DNA of 64,000 nucleotides from Prochlorococcus sp. AG-402-N10 (GCA_003216465.1 QCIU01000005.1:62001-126000), one strand, 5' to 3'; shown: positions 10,187 to 19,604, numbered from the stretch's first letter. Numbers and translations are program-made. The notes: generated by a model from the letters alone, not told the origin.

Positions 10187-10222
10187 GTGGGTTCAGAACC
10201 CGCCTGTGCGGGAAAACCCTTT
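10187..10222 (+). promoter_or_regulatory. Structured leader of tRNA-Leu with alternative hairpins
   Basis: Just before the tRNA, an unusually GC-rich 33-nt stretch can form GGGTT-cag-AACCC (closed further by a G-U and a G-C pair, 10187-10203). Alternatively it can form CCCGC-ctgt-GCGGG (10199-10212). The two share the CCCGC strand, so they exclude each other. It lies just after a possible -10 box and is probably the 5' leader removed by RNase P. A regulatory role is speculation. Confidence 0.4.
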
Positions 10223-10304
10223 GCGGACGTGGCGGAATTGGTAGACGCGCACGTCTAAGGAGCGTGTGGCTTAGGCCTTGCGAGTTCAAGTCTCGCCGTC
10301 CGCA
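10223..10304 (+). tRNA. tRNA-Leu, anticodon reads AAG
   Basis: An 82-nt class II tRNA. Acceptor GCGGACG pairs with CGTCCGC, with discriminator A. The D-arm GGCGGAATTGGTAGACGC is typical of leucine tRNAs, a variable arm is present, and the T-arm has loop TTCAAGT. The anticodon stem CACGT/GCGTG closes loop CTAAGGA, giving anticodon AAG. CCA is not encoded. A34 would need conversion to inosine to read CUU/CUC/CUA. Confidence 0.93.
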
Positions 10305-10329
10305 TTTAATTTATTTTGGATTGACTGCA

Positions 10330-11598
10330 ATGAAAAAAAAATCAATTGCAGTAGTAGTTATTACTAATGGCCCTGGAGAGTTGTCGACTTGGGTAAAGCC
10401 TGTATTAAATCATTTAGATAAAATAAATAACTCCTTAAATAAAAATAATCGATTAAATTTCACAATTAGATTAGTGCTGGTTCCTTGCCCAAATGCGACT
10501 GGAGCAGAATACGAGGTTGCTAAATCATGGAATCAATTTGAATTAGTTACTAAAGCAAAAATCTTTTGGAAATTATTAATCAAACCCTACAAATTTGCTA
10601 AATGGCCTCGAAAAGGTGTGGTTGTATTTCTTGGAGGTGATCAATTTTGGAGCGTTTTACTATCGATAAGATTAGGTTACATAAATATCACATATGCTGA
10701 ATGGGTTGCTAGATGGCCACGATGGAACAATATCATTGCCGCTATGAACCAGGATATTAAAAAGAAAATTCCTAAAAAATATAGATATAAGTGTAAAGTT
10801 ATTGGTGATTTAATGGCAGACATCTCTGATAACAAAGAAGTCTCTTCGAATCTTGAAGGGGAAAAGTGGATTGCATTACTCCCAGGCTCTAAGAAAGCAA
10901 AGCTCTCAGTTGGTATTCCTTACTTTCTAGAAATGGCAGATCATATTGCAGAGAAAAATAATGATATTAATTTAATAATTCCTATCGCTCCAACAACAAA
11001 TACAAAGGAATATTTATTTTTCCAAAGTAATAAAAATCCTATTGCAAAACATTATTCATCGAAAATCAAAAGAATTAAAAGTATGCAAAGTTCTACTTTT
11101 GATTATGTTATTGAAACTTCAAATAATACAAAAATCTATTTAATTAATAAACATCCTTGCCATGAAATATTAAAAAAATGCGATCTCGCTATAACGACGG
11201 TTGGAGCAAATACTGCAGAATTAGCAGCACTAACTTTGCCCATGATAGTTGTTCTTCCTACTCAGCATTTAAATGTCATGAATTCTTGGGATGGCCTATT
11301 CGGAATAATTGGAAAAATTTCTTTCTTCAATAAATTTTTTACATTTATCATCGAAAATTGGTATTTGAAAAAAAAGAAATTTTTTGCATGGCCGAATATT
11401 AAATCTAAAAAGTTAATTGTTCCTGAAAGGATAGGTCATATTTCACCTAAACAAATCGCAAAAGAAGCTTTATTTCTAGTAAATAATAGAAAATATTTAA
11501 GGGAACAAAAAGATAATTTATCAATGCAAAGGGGCAAAACAGGTGCTGTTGAAAAATTAGCATATATTATTTTTAATTCTATCAAGAAGCTCAGTTAA
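10330..11598 (+). CDS. Cyanobacterial lipid-A-disaccharide synthase-like protein
   Basis: The ORF track opens at 10264 inside the tRNA, so I place the start at the ATG MKKKSIAVVVITNGPGEL, giving 422 aa. The N-terminal NGPGELSTWVKPV and later LPGSKKAKL and TTVGANTAELAAL resemble the LpxB/GT-B glycosyltransferase fold. As I recall, cyanobacteria without normal lipid A have such a protein of unknown substrate. It lies 25 nt after the tRNA, and its stop abuts the convergent PRC-barrel gene. Function is inferred from resemblance only. Confidence 0.75.
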   Translation: MKKKSIAVVVITNGPGELSTWVKPVLNHLDKINNSLNKNNRLNFTIRLVLVPCPNATGAEYEVAKSWNQFELVTKAKIFWKLLIKPYKFAKWPRKGVVVFLGGDQFWSVLLSIRLGYINITYAEWVARWPRWNNIIAAMNQDIKKKIPKKYRYKCKVIGDLMADISDNKEVSSNLEGEKWIALLPGSKKAKLSVGIPYFLEMADHIAEKNNDINLIIPIAPTTNTKEYLFFQSNKNPIAKHYSSKIKRIKSMQSSTFDYVIETSNNTKIYLINKHPCHEILKKCDLAITTVGANTAELAALTLPMIVVLPTQHLNVMNSWDGLFGIIGKISFFNKFFTFIIENWYLKKKKFFAWPNIKSKKLIVPERIGHISPKQIAKEALFLVNNRKYLREQKDNLSMQRGKTGAVEKLAYIIFNSIKKLS

Positions 11599-12651
11599 TC
11601 ACCAAGGATCATCAATTTCGACAGATTCTTGTTGCGGATTTTCAACTACTAATTTTTTATCATCAACAGGTTCGATATCTAAAGGTTCTATAGACCTTTG
11701 AATTGGTCTCTTTGAAGCAGGATAAGAACTGGACTTTCTTTTTTCTACAAATTCTGTCACATCTTCCTCATCAATTTGATTTTGTTCGCCAATTTGAGAG
11801 CTTAATTTCTTTGAATTATCATTATCCATATATAGTTGTTTCTTGGTATTGATTTTTTCGTTAACAGTTCCAACTTCTATATATTCCATGTCATCTTCAT
11901 ACTCATCTTCATCCTCATCCTCATCTATCAATTCTTCTTCTTTAAATTCTTCCATCAAATTATTTTGTTCTTCTGATTCGGAACCTGACAATAACTGATT
12001 TTCTACTGGAACAAGATTTGCGATATATCTATTAGCTTCCCTTTCTTCCCAAGATGAACCGCCTACTCCAAGTTTTTCAAGTAATCCACTACTTAGCTGA
12101 TTCAACTTTTCCTCTGCTCCTTCGTAAACAATTATCCTATCAGTACCACTACTAACTATCTCATCTACAGGTATTTCCCAAGTACTTAAAACACCTTCAC
12201 CTAAAAGAGGCACCCCCACAGCACCCATAACAAGAGAAATTAAATCTCCAGTCTCAATATCAAAAGAAAAACCAAGAACTCTTCCTAAAAGCTGGCCAGA
12301 CTCTGTAATGACTTGACAATTTATAACTTTCCCATATCGTTCCGGAGAAAAATCTTCACTTAAAGAATCGAGAGAATCAACCAATATTACATCCCCTACC
12401 TGCTTTATACTTTCCAAAGGCATCCATTTAGGTAAGCCTGGCAAAAATCTTGTCAGAGGATTATCTCTAAGACCCAAAGCTACTACCTCTCTTCTATCAA
12501 TATCAACAACCACTTCCCCGACGACACCTAATCGCCTACCAGTATCAGTAGTAATAACTTGAGTCCCCATTAGTTCAGACCTCAACCATAGACGTTCGCT
12601 GGGTACAGAATTGCGAGGATTATTATTTGTGGATGTGTTCGACAAACTCAT
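11599..12651 (-). CDS. PRC-barrel domain protein
   Basis: 350 aa. The first 170 residues hold two PRC-barrel repeats: LRSELMGTQVITTDTGRRLGV, then VINCQVITESGQLLGRVLG. The rest is acidic and low-complexity, with a run of Glu and Asp around residues 235-255, and is probably disordered. PRC barrels occur in the photosynthetic reaction centre H subunit and in RNA-processing proteins; the role of this form is unknown. It is 45 nt downstream of smc on the same strand. Confidence 0.85.
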   Translation of the reverse strand: MSLSNTSTNNNPRNSVPSERLWLRSELMGTQVITTDTGRRLGVVGEVVVDIDRREVVALGLRDNPLTRFLPGLPKWMPLESIKQVGDVILVDSLDSLSEDFSPERYGKVINCQVITESGQLLGRVLGFSFDIETGDLISLVMGAVGVPLLGEGVLSTWEIPVDEIVSSGTDRIIVYEGAEEKLNQLSSGLLEKLGVGGSSWEEREANRYIANLVPVENQLLSGSESEEQNNLMEEFKEEELIDEDEDEDEYEDDMEYIEVGTVNEKINTKKQLYMDNDNSKKLSSQIGEQNQIDEEDVTEFVEKRKSSSYPASKRPIQRSIEPLDIEPVDDKKLVVENPQQESVEIDDPW

Positions 12652-12696
12652 GAATATCTTTCTATCATTCTGACGTAAAAAATTAAAAAAGTGAGA

Positions 12697-15600
12697 TTAT
12701 GCAGCATTTGGTAATCCAATAACTTGGGTATTAGCACCTCGTGCCTGAGCAACACCGATTGTTCTTTCAGATGCACTTATCATAGGTCTTCTATGGCTAA
12801 CAACTATAAATTGAGCATTTGATGACTGATTTGATATTAATTTTGACAATCTTTCAACGTTAATCCCATCTAAAAAACTATCTACTTCATCTAATGCATA
12901 AAAAGGAGAAGGCTTATATTTTTGCAAAGCAAATAAAAAACTTAAAGCCGTTAAGGATTTTTCGCCACCTGACATTGAAGCTAATCTTCTAACATTTTTT
13001 CCTTTAGGATGAGCCACTAAAGTTAAACCTCCATCCAAAGGGTTGTCAGGATTTTCAAGCTGAAGAAAGCCATCTCCATCAGATAAATTAGCAAAGATCT
13101 CTCTAAAATATTTATCAACTTCTACAAATGCCTTCATAAATGCTTCTTGACGCATAGTTGAAACAGTTTCTATTCTTAATAACAGTTCAGATCTCTCATT
13201 AGACAAAACTTGCAATCTTTGCATTAAATCATTTAGTCGTTCAGTCAATTCTTCTAATTCATTAAGAGCTAACATATTTACTGGCTCTAAATTTTCTAAT
13301 TTTGCATTAATCATTGCAATATCTGATTGTAATAAATCAAGAGTTTTACCCTCGTATTCTCCAAAATCAGGCAAAGAATCAGGTAAATCTTTTTTATAAT
13401 TATTTAACTTGATAGTTTCACTACGCATTTCCTCATTTAGAGAACTTATATCTCTTTCAAGATATTCCAATTTAAGCGAAAACTGATTTATTTCTTGTCT
13501 TTTATTAGAAATTGATGAATTCAACTCATCTCTTTTCCTTCTTAATACACCTAAATCTTTTTCTAGCTCAGATTTTTGATGATCAAGAGATAAAAGCTCT
13601 CTTTTGTAATGATCTCTTTTCTTTATCCATTGATTATGTGTATTAGAAAGCTCTTTAACTGATTCATGTAAATTCTTTTCTTCCAAGGATATTAGTTTTA
13701 ATTCATTTTTTATACGTTCCTGATTTAAAACAAATTGATTCTTTTTATTCAATAATTCATCTTTTTCTTGAATGAGTGATTCAAGTTTTGTATTTAACTT
13801 TTCAAAATCATTATTGTGAGTCATTAATGATGATGTTTGATTATCTTCATAATTCTTTTTAAGAATAATCTCCAATTCACATAACTTTTTTTTAAAAGGT
13901 TTTATTTCGTTCTGAATAAGTTCTAATTTTTTGTTTAACAAATTATTTTGACAAGTAATTTTATTTAACCTCAGAGTATTATCATCGATTCTTTGAGTTA
14001 CAACTTTAAGAGAATTATTATTTACTTCAATTTCTTTATTAGAGGATGCACAGTCTTCTATGATTTCTCTTTGGTTTAAATATAGTTTATTCAAATTATT
14101 AGTTTTATTTAAAAGATCTTTATCTGATTTCCTCAATGCTTCTTCAATTACACATAACCTTTCTTTTATGGGGTTTGCTTCATCAATATCATTATTTGTT
14201 CCAAACTTATAAGCAAGATCTTTATTTACTTTACTACCTCCAGTAATTGCGCCACTTGCTTCTAATAGTTCTCCATTTAAAGTGACTAATCTACTTTTCT
14301 TTAAAGATAATTTTGCTGATTCTAAATCTGAGAAGACTAATGTATCACCAAAAACATAATTAAAAACATCGGTATAAACATCATCAAAATCAATTAAATT
14401 AATAGCTTTATCTATTAATCCATTCTCTTTAGAATTATCAAATCTTGTTAATGCATAATTTTTTTTATAACTTTTAATTCTATTAAGTGGAAGAAAGGTT
14501 AATCTCCCTGCTTTCTTTTTTTTAAGAATTTCAATTGCTTTAGAGGCAATATTGTCATTATCCACAACAATTTGTCCCAGTCTATTGCCTGCTGCAATTT
14601 CTAATGCATATCTATTTTTTTCATTCACTTCTCCTAATTGAGCAACATAGCCATGTATACCCTCTAAACCTGCCTCTAATAATACTCTTAATGCATATGA
14701 TCCCCTTGTTTCATTTAGAGCTTCTTTTCTGCTTTCACATCTAGATACATCCTTTTCAAGTCTTAATTGTTCGTTATTTAGCCTTAATTTAGTTTTATTT
14801 AACAACTGAATATCATTTTTTAAAATATCAATTTCAGATCTAATTATGGTCAACTTGTGATTTTTTGTTTTAGTTAATTTTTCATTTGTTTGATTAAAAT
14901 CTAAAATCTTTTGTTTTTCAGAAGTTAGAACATTTATCTGAGAAACTATTTCATCTCTTTGAATATTAATTTGTATGATTTCTTCTTCAATATTCCTTTC
15001 ATTAGATTCAAGAGGTTGAATTAATGATTTTATATTTTCTAACTCATTATTTAACTTTATGCTTTGCCTTGAAAATTCACCAGATTCCCCTGCAGCATCA
15101 GAAAGTTTTTTTCTAGATAACTTATGCTTTAATGTTAGATCTTGTATCTCCAAGTTTAATTTTTCTAGGTGATTATCATTAAAGTTGTCTTGTTGATTCT
15201 TTTCTAATTCAGCATTTTTTTTAGATATTGCTATTTTATCTCTCTGCGCTTGCAATTTAAGCCCTTCCTCTTTATTAACAGCCGCTATTCTTTCTAATTC
15301 TCTTAAATTTGAATTTATACTTCCAATATCAGAATTTACCTTGATTAAAGTATCTTCTCCTTTCTCTTTTAATTCTCCAATAATAACTTTCATTGCATCA
15401 TTCAAGACTATGATTTCTTTACCAAGAGCTTCCTTTTGTTGATTAAATAAAATCTTATTCTTATCAAAAGCAAGTGCTTTTTTCTTGATTAACTCAATAT
15501 TTTTAACTTGATTATCAAATAAAAGTACTTTTTCAAGTTCCCTAATATGAATTAATTTTGCCTTTAATTCTTTATATTTTTTAGCTTTTTCACATTCTTT

Positions 15601-16281
15601 TTCTAGTTTCGTTTTACTAGATTGCAATTCGTTTTCTAAAATCTCACATCTTTCTTGTCTTTCAAAAACATCATTTAGTTTTGAATGAGATTGTTCGATT
15701 CTGCTATCAAAAAGAGCAACCCCTGCTAATTCATCAATAAGAATTCTCCTCTCTTTGTTATTCATAGATACTATTCTTGTAACATCTCCCTGCATAACAA
15801 CATTACTACCTTCTGGATCAACACTTATATCTCTAAGAACTCTTTGAATTTGTTGTAAGGTACACTGTCGACCGTCTGAGGTATAAGTTGATGCATAAGA
15901 TCCACCAGGCATTAACCTCAATTTTCTAGAAACTACCCATTCTTTTTGATCTTTATTAAGTTCAATATCATCTTCTTCTAACTCTAAAGGTGGAATATCT
16001 TCCCTAGGAGACCAATCTTCAATATTGAATTTTACAGAAACAAACGTCTCCGATGATTTACCTTCTTTTACCTTCGAATTGTTTATTAAATCTGGTAGTC
16101 TATCTGCTCGCATACCTTTACTGTTAGCCAAACCCAAACAGAACAAAATTCCGTCCAAAATATTACTTTTTCCAGAACCATTTGGTCCAGTGACCACTGT
16201 AAAACCTTCTTCAAGAGGAATTTTTACACTTCCCCCGAAAGATTTAAAATTTTCAAACTCGACCTGATTGATGTATACCAA
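12697..16281 (-). CDS. smc: Chromosome segregation protein SMC
   Basis: A 1194-aa condensin ATPase. Walker A VTGPNGSGKSN is at the N-terminus. A first long coiled coil of about 300 residues leads to the hinge (LEGIHGYVAQLGEV to GGSKVN, around residues 520-680). A second coiled coil follows, then signature SMSGGEKSLTALSF and Walker B FYALDEVDSFLD. It acts with ScpA and ScpB to compact and align chromosomes; neither is in the window. Length and architecture are normal. Confidence 0.97.
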   Translation of the reverse strand: MVYINQVEFENFKSFGGSVKIPLEEGFTVVTGPNGSGKSNILDGILFCLGLANSKGMRADRLPDLINNSKVKEGKSSETFVSVKFNIEDWSPREDIPPLELEEDDIELNKDQKEWVVSRKLRLMPGGSYASTYTSDGRQCTLQQIQRVLRDISVDPEGSNVVMQGDVTRIVSMNNKERRILIDELAGVALFDSRIEQSHSKLNDVFERQERCEILENELQSSKTKLEKECEKAKKYKELKAKLIHIRELEKVLLFDNQVKNIELIKKKALAFDKNKILFNQQKEALGKEIIVLNDAMKVIIGELKEKGEDTLIKVNSDIGSINSNLRELERIAAVNKEEGLKLQAQRDKIAISKKNAELEKNQQDNFNDNHLEKLNLEIQDLTLKHKLSRKKLSDAAGESGEFSRQSIKLNNELENIKSLIQPLESNERNIEEEIIQINIQRDEIVSQINVLTSEKQKILDFNQTNEKLTKTKNHKLTIIRSEIDILKNDIQLLNKTKLRLNNEQLRLEKDVSRCESRKEALNETRGSYALRVLLEAGLEGIHGYVAQLGEVNEKNRYALEIAAGNRLGQIVVDNDNIASKAIEILKKKKAGRLTFLPLNRIKSYKKNYALTRFDNSKENGLIDKAINLIDFDDVYTDVFNYVFGDTLVFSDLESAKLSLKKSRLVTLNGELLEASGAITGGSKVNKDLAYKFGTNNDIDEANPIKERLCVIEEALRKSDKDLLNKTNNLNKLYLNQREIIEDCASSNKEIEVNNNSLKVVTQRIDDNTLRLNKITCQNNLLNKKLELIQNEIKPFKKKLCELEIILKKNYEDNQTSSLMTHNNDFEKLNTKLESLIQEKDELLNKKNQFVLNQERIKNELKLISLEEKNLHESVKELSNTHNQWIKKRDHYKRELLSLDHQKSELEKDLGVLRRKRDELNSSISNKRQEINQFSLKLEYLERDISSLNEEMRSETIKLNNYKKDLPDSLPDFGEYEGKTLDLLQSDIAMINAKLENLEPVNMLALNELEELTERLNDLMQRLQVLSNERSELLLRIETVSTMRQEAFMKAFVEVDKYFREIFANLSDGDGFLQLENPDNPLDGGLTLVAHPKGKNVRRLASMSGGEKSLTALSFLFALQKYKPSPFYALDEVDSFLDGINVERLSKLISNQSSNAQFIVVSHRRPMISASERTIGVAQARGANTQVIGLPNAA

Positions 16282-16363
16282 TCGTAAGTCACAACAGCTA
16301 AGTAAGAATAGCTACTTTTGAGAAAATCTCAAGAGAAATATTAAGATTATTTCTAAAATTAAT

Positions 16364-16726
16364 TTAATTATTTTTAGTTAATTTACAAAAATTACTATCT
16401 ATTGTTAGTAAACCATTTAATATATTGCCATTTAAAATAATTCTGAGTTCTCGATAATCTTTTTTATGAAAAATATTTGAGAAAGTTCCATGATCAATTC
16501 TTTTAACTAAGCCTCTATTGTTAGAAAGTTGGTATTCAACTCTTGAAAGCCAAACTAATCTATGATTTGGTTGTTTTTCTATTTCAACAAAACTTTTATT
16601 AAGTGATGGAATTTCAAGAAATTTCCAAGTTAAACAGTCTAACTTATTTTCAATGAGAAAATCATAATGAATATCGACTAAATTTTTACCATCAATTTTA
16701 TGTTCAAGTAAAACCCATCGATTCAT
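16364..16726 (-). CDS. Hypothetical protein, 120 aa
   Basis: I do not recognise a family. The protein is soluble-looking, with alternating charged and aromatic residues (NRWVLLEHKIDG and WKFLEIPSL) suggesting a beta-rich fold. No signal or membrane span is seen. It sits alone between smc and a tiny membrane-protein gene, both on the same strand. Coding looks plausible because the frame is open for 120 codons in AT-rich DNA with sensible composition. Confidence 0.65.
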   Translation of the reverse strand: MNRWVLLEHKIDGKNLVDIHYDFLIENKLDCLTWKFLEIPSLNKSFVEIEKQPNHRLVWLSRVEYQLSNNRGLVKRIDHGTFSNIFHKKDYRELRIILNGNILNGLLTIDSNFCKLTKNN

Positions 16727-16816
16727 TGTTTAGAGCATCAAAAATTATTTTATTTATATAGTTGATTCCAAAAATATGCTAATGGATTAGCTCAAATGAT
16801 ATAAGAAAAAGAAATC

Positions 16817-16954
16817 CTAATTACCTGCATCAGGAACAAATCTCAAAGCAATAAATAGCAAACTGCCAGCTCCTGCAATAGCTGCTGCTACCAATCCAAA
16901 ATCAGTTGGAATTGTGCGTGATGCAAAAATAATTGCTGCGAGTGTGATATCCAT
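16817..16954 (-). CDS. Small single-span membrane protein, 45 aa
   Basis: Too short for the ORF track. The translation begins MDITLAAIIFASRTIPTDFG and continues through an Ala/Gly-rich helix (LVAAAIAGAGSLLFIALRF) to VPDAGN-stop. One membrane span with a proline-containing N-terminal region resembles small photosystem or cytochrome subunits, but I cannot match it to a named one. Composition is clearly not random for such AT-rich DNA. Confidence 0.65.
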   Translation of the reverse strand: MDITLAAIIFASRTIPTDFGLVAAAIAGAGSLLFIALRFVPDAGN

Positions 16955-17141
16955 GATGAAATAAAAAACTTAATTTAATAAAGTCAGTAATAGCTTAACA
17001 AAACCTTATTACAGAACATGAGAGATAAATGAAATGTAAATAAAATTTTATATGTCTATTTTTTTTATTAAAAATAAATCTTCATTATAGGGTTTCAATT
17101 TAATAAATACAGACTACTCTAAAGGTAACGATGGCGGATTA

Positions 17142-17603
17142 ATGGAAGCTTTTCATCCTCCCAAAGAAGTTAAAGAAACAGTTGATGATTCTACTCTTCC
17201 AAAGAGAGAAGGAATTTCAGATAAATGGTTACGTGAAAAAATTAATAGTTTAATTCCCTTAATACAAGAAAAATGGCCTAATATTGCCCAACAAACTCTT
17301 GAAACTGCTAAGGGAAACATTGATGATTTGGTTGGAGTAATATCAAGTCATACTGGCTCTTCTGCGAGTGGCATTAAAAATCAATTATTTGAAATTATTG
17401 ATTCAATTCAAGACAATAATTGGGACATTGCAGAAAAAATTGAACCAATTGAAAGTCAATTAGAGGAATTACTAGATGAACTGAATAATACATTGAGACC
17501 AAAAATAGAAAGTCCAATTAGAAAAAAACCAATTTTATCTATTGCAATTGCTGCTGGCATAGGATTATTAATAGGTAGCTTATTGAATAGCGGAAAGAAA
17601 TAA
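17142..17603 (+). CDS. Membrane-anchored protein, YqjD/ElaB-like (DUF883-type)
   Basis: A 153-aa protein with a charged helical body and a C-terminal glycine-containing membrane anchor (ILSIAIAAGIGLLIGSLL) ending in GKK, the layout of YqjD/ElaB proteins that tether ribosomes or other partners to the membrane. Direct homology is not certain. The next gene begins right after the stop codon, and the pair resembles the yqjD-yqjE arrangement. The ATG start fits; the upstream frame is closed by a stop about 45 nt earlier. Confidence 0.7.
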   Translation: MEAFHPPKEVKETVDDSTLPKREGISDKWLREKINSLIPLIQEKWPNIAQQTLETAKGNIDDLVGVISSHTGSSASGIKNQLFEIIDSIQDNNWDIAEKIEPIESQLEELLDELNNTLRPKIESPIRKKPILSIAIAAGIGLLIGSLLNSGKK

Positions 17604-17990
17604 ATGGAAAAGCCTCACAACAAAAATTTTGCTAATACAGCTGCAAGAATCTCTGCAATTGCGAGTTCTGTAATGGATTTGCATGTGAGAATAGCACTTC
17701 AAGAAGTTGATAGAGAAAAAAGAAGATTAATAAGCGGAGGAATATTTATTGCTATAGGTGCCATATTATTATTATTAGTTTTAATTTCTATTCACATTAT
17801 TTCTTACCTAACTCTTAACAAAATTAATGATTGGAGCACGGAATATAATTTACTTTTAATAATTTTTATTGATTTATTTCTTGCAGGTCTCAGCCTAAAA
17901 TTGGGCGGTCAACTAGCAAAAGGGCCTTATCTCCCTCAAACATTAGAGGGATTGGGTAAAACAACTAAAGCAGTGTTAGGTAAAAAATAA
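17604..17990 (+). CDS. YqjE/holin-like family membrane protein
   Basis: 128 aa with an N-terminal amphipathic helix, then two membrane spans (GGIFIAIGAILLLLVLISIHIISYL and LLLIIFIDLFLAGLSLKLGG), as in the Actinobacterial holin-like / YqjE superfamily. It starts immediately after the upstream gene with no gap, so the two are almost certainly one operon. Function is unknown; stress-related envelope roles are suspected for relatives. Confidence 0.72.
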   Translation: MEKPHNKNFANTAARISAIASSVMDLHVRIALQEVDREKRRLISGGIFIAIGAILLLLVLISIHIISYLTLNKINDWSTEYNLLLIIFIDLFLAGLSLKLGGQLAKGPYLPQTLEGLGKTTKAVLGKK

Positions 17991-17991
17991 A

Positions 17992-19116
17992 TTATCTTAT
18001 TAAATATTTAATCCATCTACAATCAATACCCCCATTGCTTATGGGGATTTTTAAAGAAGATTTCATTTTTAAATATCTGGTAAGTTTAGGATTCCCGCTA
18101 AGTAACCAAAATTCCCAGCCAGAAAAATTTTTTTTCAAGAAGTCTCCCATTTTTCCATATAAAGTAATTAATTCATTTTCATCCCCTAATTTTTTACCAT
18201 AAGGAGGATTACATAAAATTAATCCATCTGAATATTTGGATTGAATTTTTGAAAAATCATTATTTTGTAATTCAATATAGTTTTCAAGTCCTGCTAGTGA
18301 TATATTAACTTTTGCTTGATCAAATACATCTTTATTAATCTCGGAACCAATTATTTTCGATAACTTTTCAAATGCAAATACTTTTTTCTTAGCCTTACTT
18401 TTCTCATCTAGATAAATCTCTTTTTTAAAATCAAGCCAATTTTCAAAAAGATAAAATTGCTGAAATTTAAGTGGGACTTTTAGAGTTTGATTAATAGCCT
18501 CTATTAAAAATGTTCCTGAACCACACATAAGATCAATCAAAGGTATCGTCCCGTCCCATTCAGTAATCTTTAATAAACCAGAAGCTATATTTTCTTTAAG
18601 TGGAGCATTTCCAATAGCAGGTCTATAACCTCTTTTATGAAGACTTTCAAAACTACTCTGCAAACTAAGAATTCCTCTATCGTTATTTAAATGTAAATGA
18701 ATTATCAAATCAGGATTATCTAAAGAAATATTTGATCTCTTATTCCAAACAGATTGTTGAAGATCTGTTATTGAATTTTTAACCTCCAGAGCGGTGAAAT
18801 GAGAATGACTTAAAGATGATGTCCTGCCAGTTACTTGAACACTAAATGTTTTTTCAGGAGGTAACCATTTCACCCAATCAAACGAATTTTTAACGCTCTT
18901 ATACAAAGAAAGCCTGTCATAACATGCAAAACGTGCAACTTCTCTATAAAAACGAAAAGCAAGTCTTGAAAAAAAATGTATTCTATAGAAAGTGGCATAA
19001 TCACATTCAAAAGACACTGATCTTTTGTAAGTATCAATATTAAATCCACCTAAATCAACAATTTCCTTAGCTAAATATTTCTCTAAACCTTCAGGAACTG
19101 ATGCAATGATATTCAT
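17992..19116 (-). CDS. THUMP-domain rRNA N2-guanine methyltransferase (RlmL-N/UPF0020 type)
   Basis: 374 aa. The N-terminal 150 residues (SVPEGLEKYLAKEI, and VQVTGRTSSLSHS) form the ferredoxin-like plus THUMP region. The C-terminal Rossmann methylase has LIDLMCGSGTFLIEA for SAM and the catalytic NPPYGKKLG. This matches the N-terminal half of E. coli RlmL, which methylates 23S rRNA G2445, without the fused RlmK half. Its stop lies one base from the convergent YqjE-like gene. Confidence 0.88.
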   Translation of the reverse strand: MNIIASVPEGLEKYLAKEIVDLGGFNIDTYKRSVSFECDYATFYRIHFFSRLAFRFYREVARFACYDRLSLYKSVKNSFDWVKWLPPEKTFSVQVTGRTSSLSHSHFTALEVKNSITDLQQSVWNKRSNISLDNPDLIIHLHLNNDRGILSLQSSFESLHKRGYRPAIGNAPLKENIASGLLKITEWDGTIPLIDLMCGSGTFLIEAINQTLKVPLKFQQFYLFENWLDFKKEIYLDEKSKAKKKVFAFEKLSKIIGSEINKDVFDQAKVNISLAGLENYIELQNNDFSKIQSKYSDGLILCNPPYGKKLGDENELITLYGKMGDFLKKNFSGWEFWLLSGNPKLTRYLKMKSSLKIPISNGGIDCRWIKYLIR

Positions 19117-19172
19117 ATTATATTTAAAAAAATGATGAAATAACTATTCAATACTCATTTTGCCTGCCAGAA

Positions 19173-19452
19173 TATAAATGTCCAATTGGACTAGGTGATC
19201 TAAACCAATGTTTCGGACAGCGGTTCGATTCCGCTCAACTCCATTTTGATTAGGGGTTGTAATGGTTTCGACGGGGCGTCAGGAAGATGACTGAAGCCTG
19301 CTCGGTTAGAGCAAAAACACAAACGCTAACAAAATCGTTAGTTTCTCCCGTCAAACAGCACCAGTTGCTGCTTGATCTTAAAGGAGATGGGGTTATATCA
19401 GCCTTATCAACCAAATGATGCAAGGAGCCTGGAAGGGCTCCACCACTTTAAA
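19173..19452 (+). ncRNA. ssrA: tmRNA (ssrA), circularly permuted two-piece form
   Basis: The acceptor piece comes first: TTTCGGAC, T-arm AGCGG-TTCGATT-CCGCT, then CAACTCC plus discriminator A ending at 19243, with CCA not encoded. A short spacer (19244-19252) follows, then the coding piece begins GGGGTTG at 19253. GGGGTTG pairs with CAACTCC, which proves the permutation. The coding piece carries the tag reading frame and a GGAGCC/GGCTCC hairpin near its end. This matches the two-piece tmRNA of Prochlorococcus and marine Synechococcus. Outer ends are estimates. Confidence 0.93.
19325..19375 (+). other. tmRNA proteolysis tag reading frame
   Basis: GCT AAC AAA ... GCT GCT TGA encodes ANKIVSFSRQTAPVAA followed by stop. 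This is the degradation tag added to proteins from stalled ribosomes. The resume codon is the GCT at 19325. The tag ends in APVAA, as expected for ClpXP-type recognition. Confidence 0.93.
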
Positions 19453-19604
19453 TTTTTCAAAATTTAGTATTAGATAATTTGTTAATTTGTAAAATTTACT
19501 GCAATAGAATGTATTAGAAATTATTTTTAATATTTTATGAGTATAAACACTTAGAACTTAACGAGAAAATTATTTTAAGGTATTAAAAATTCTTGCTTTG
19601 AATA

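Noticed and set aside
10264-10329. ORF-track start of the LpxB-like gene inside tRNA-Leu
   Set aside because: The first 22 codons translate the tRNA itself; the ATG at 10330 starts a family-like N-terminus.
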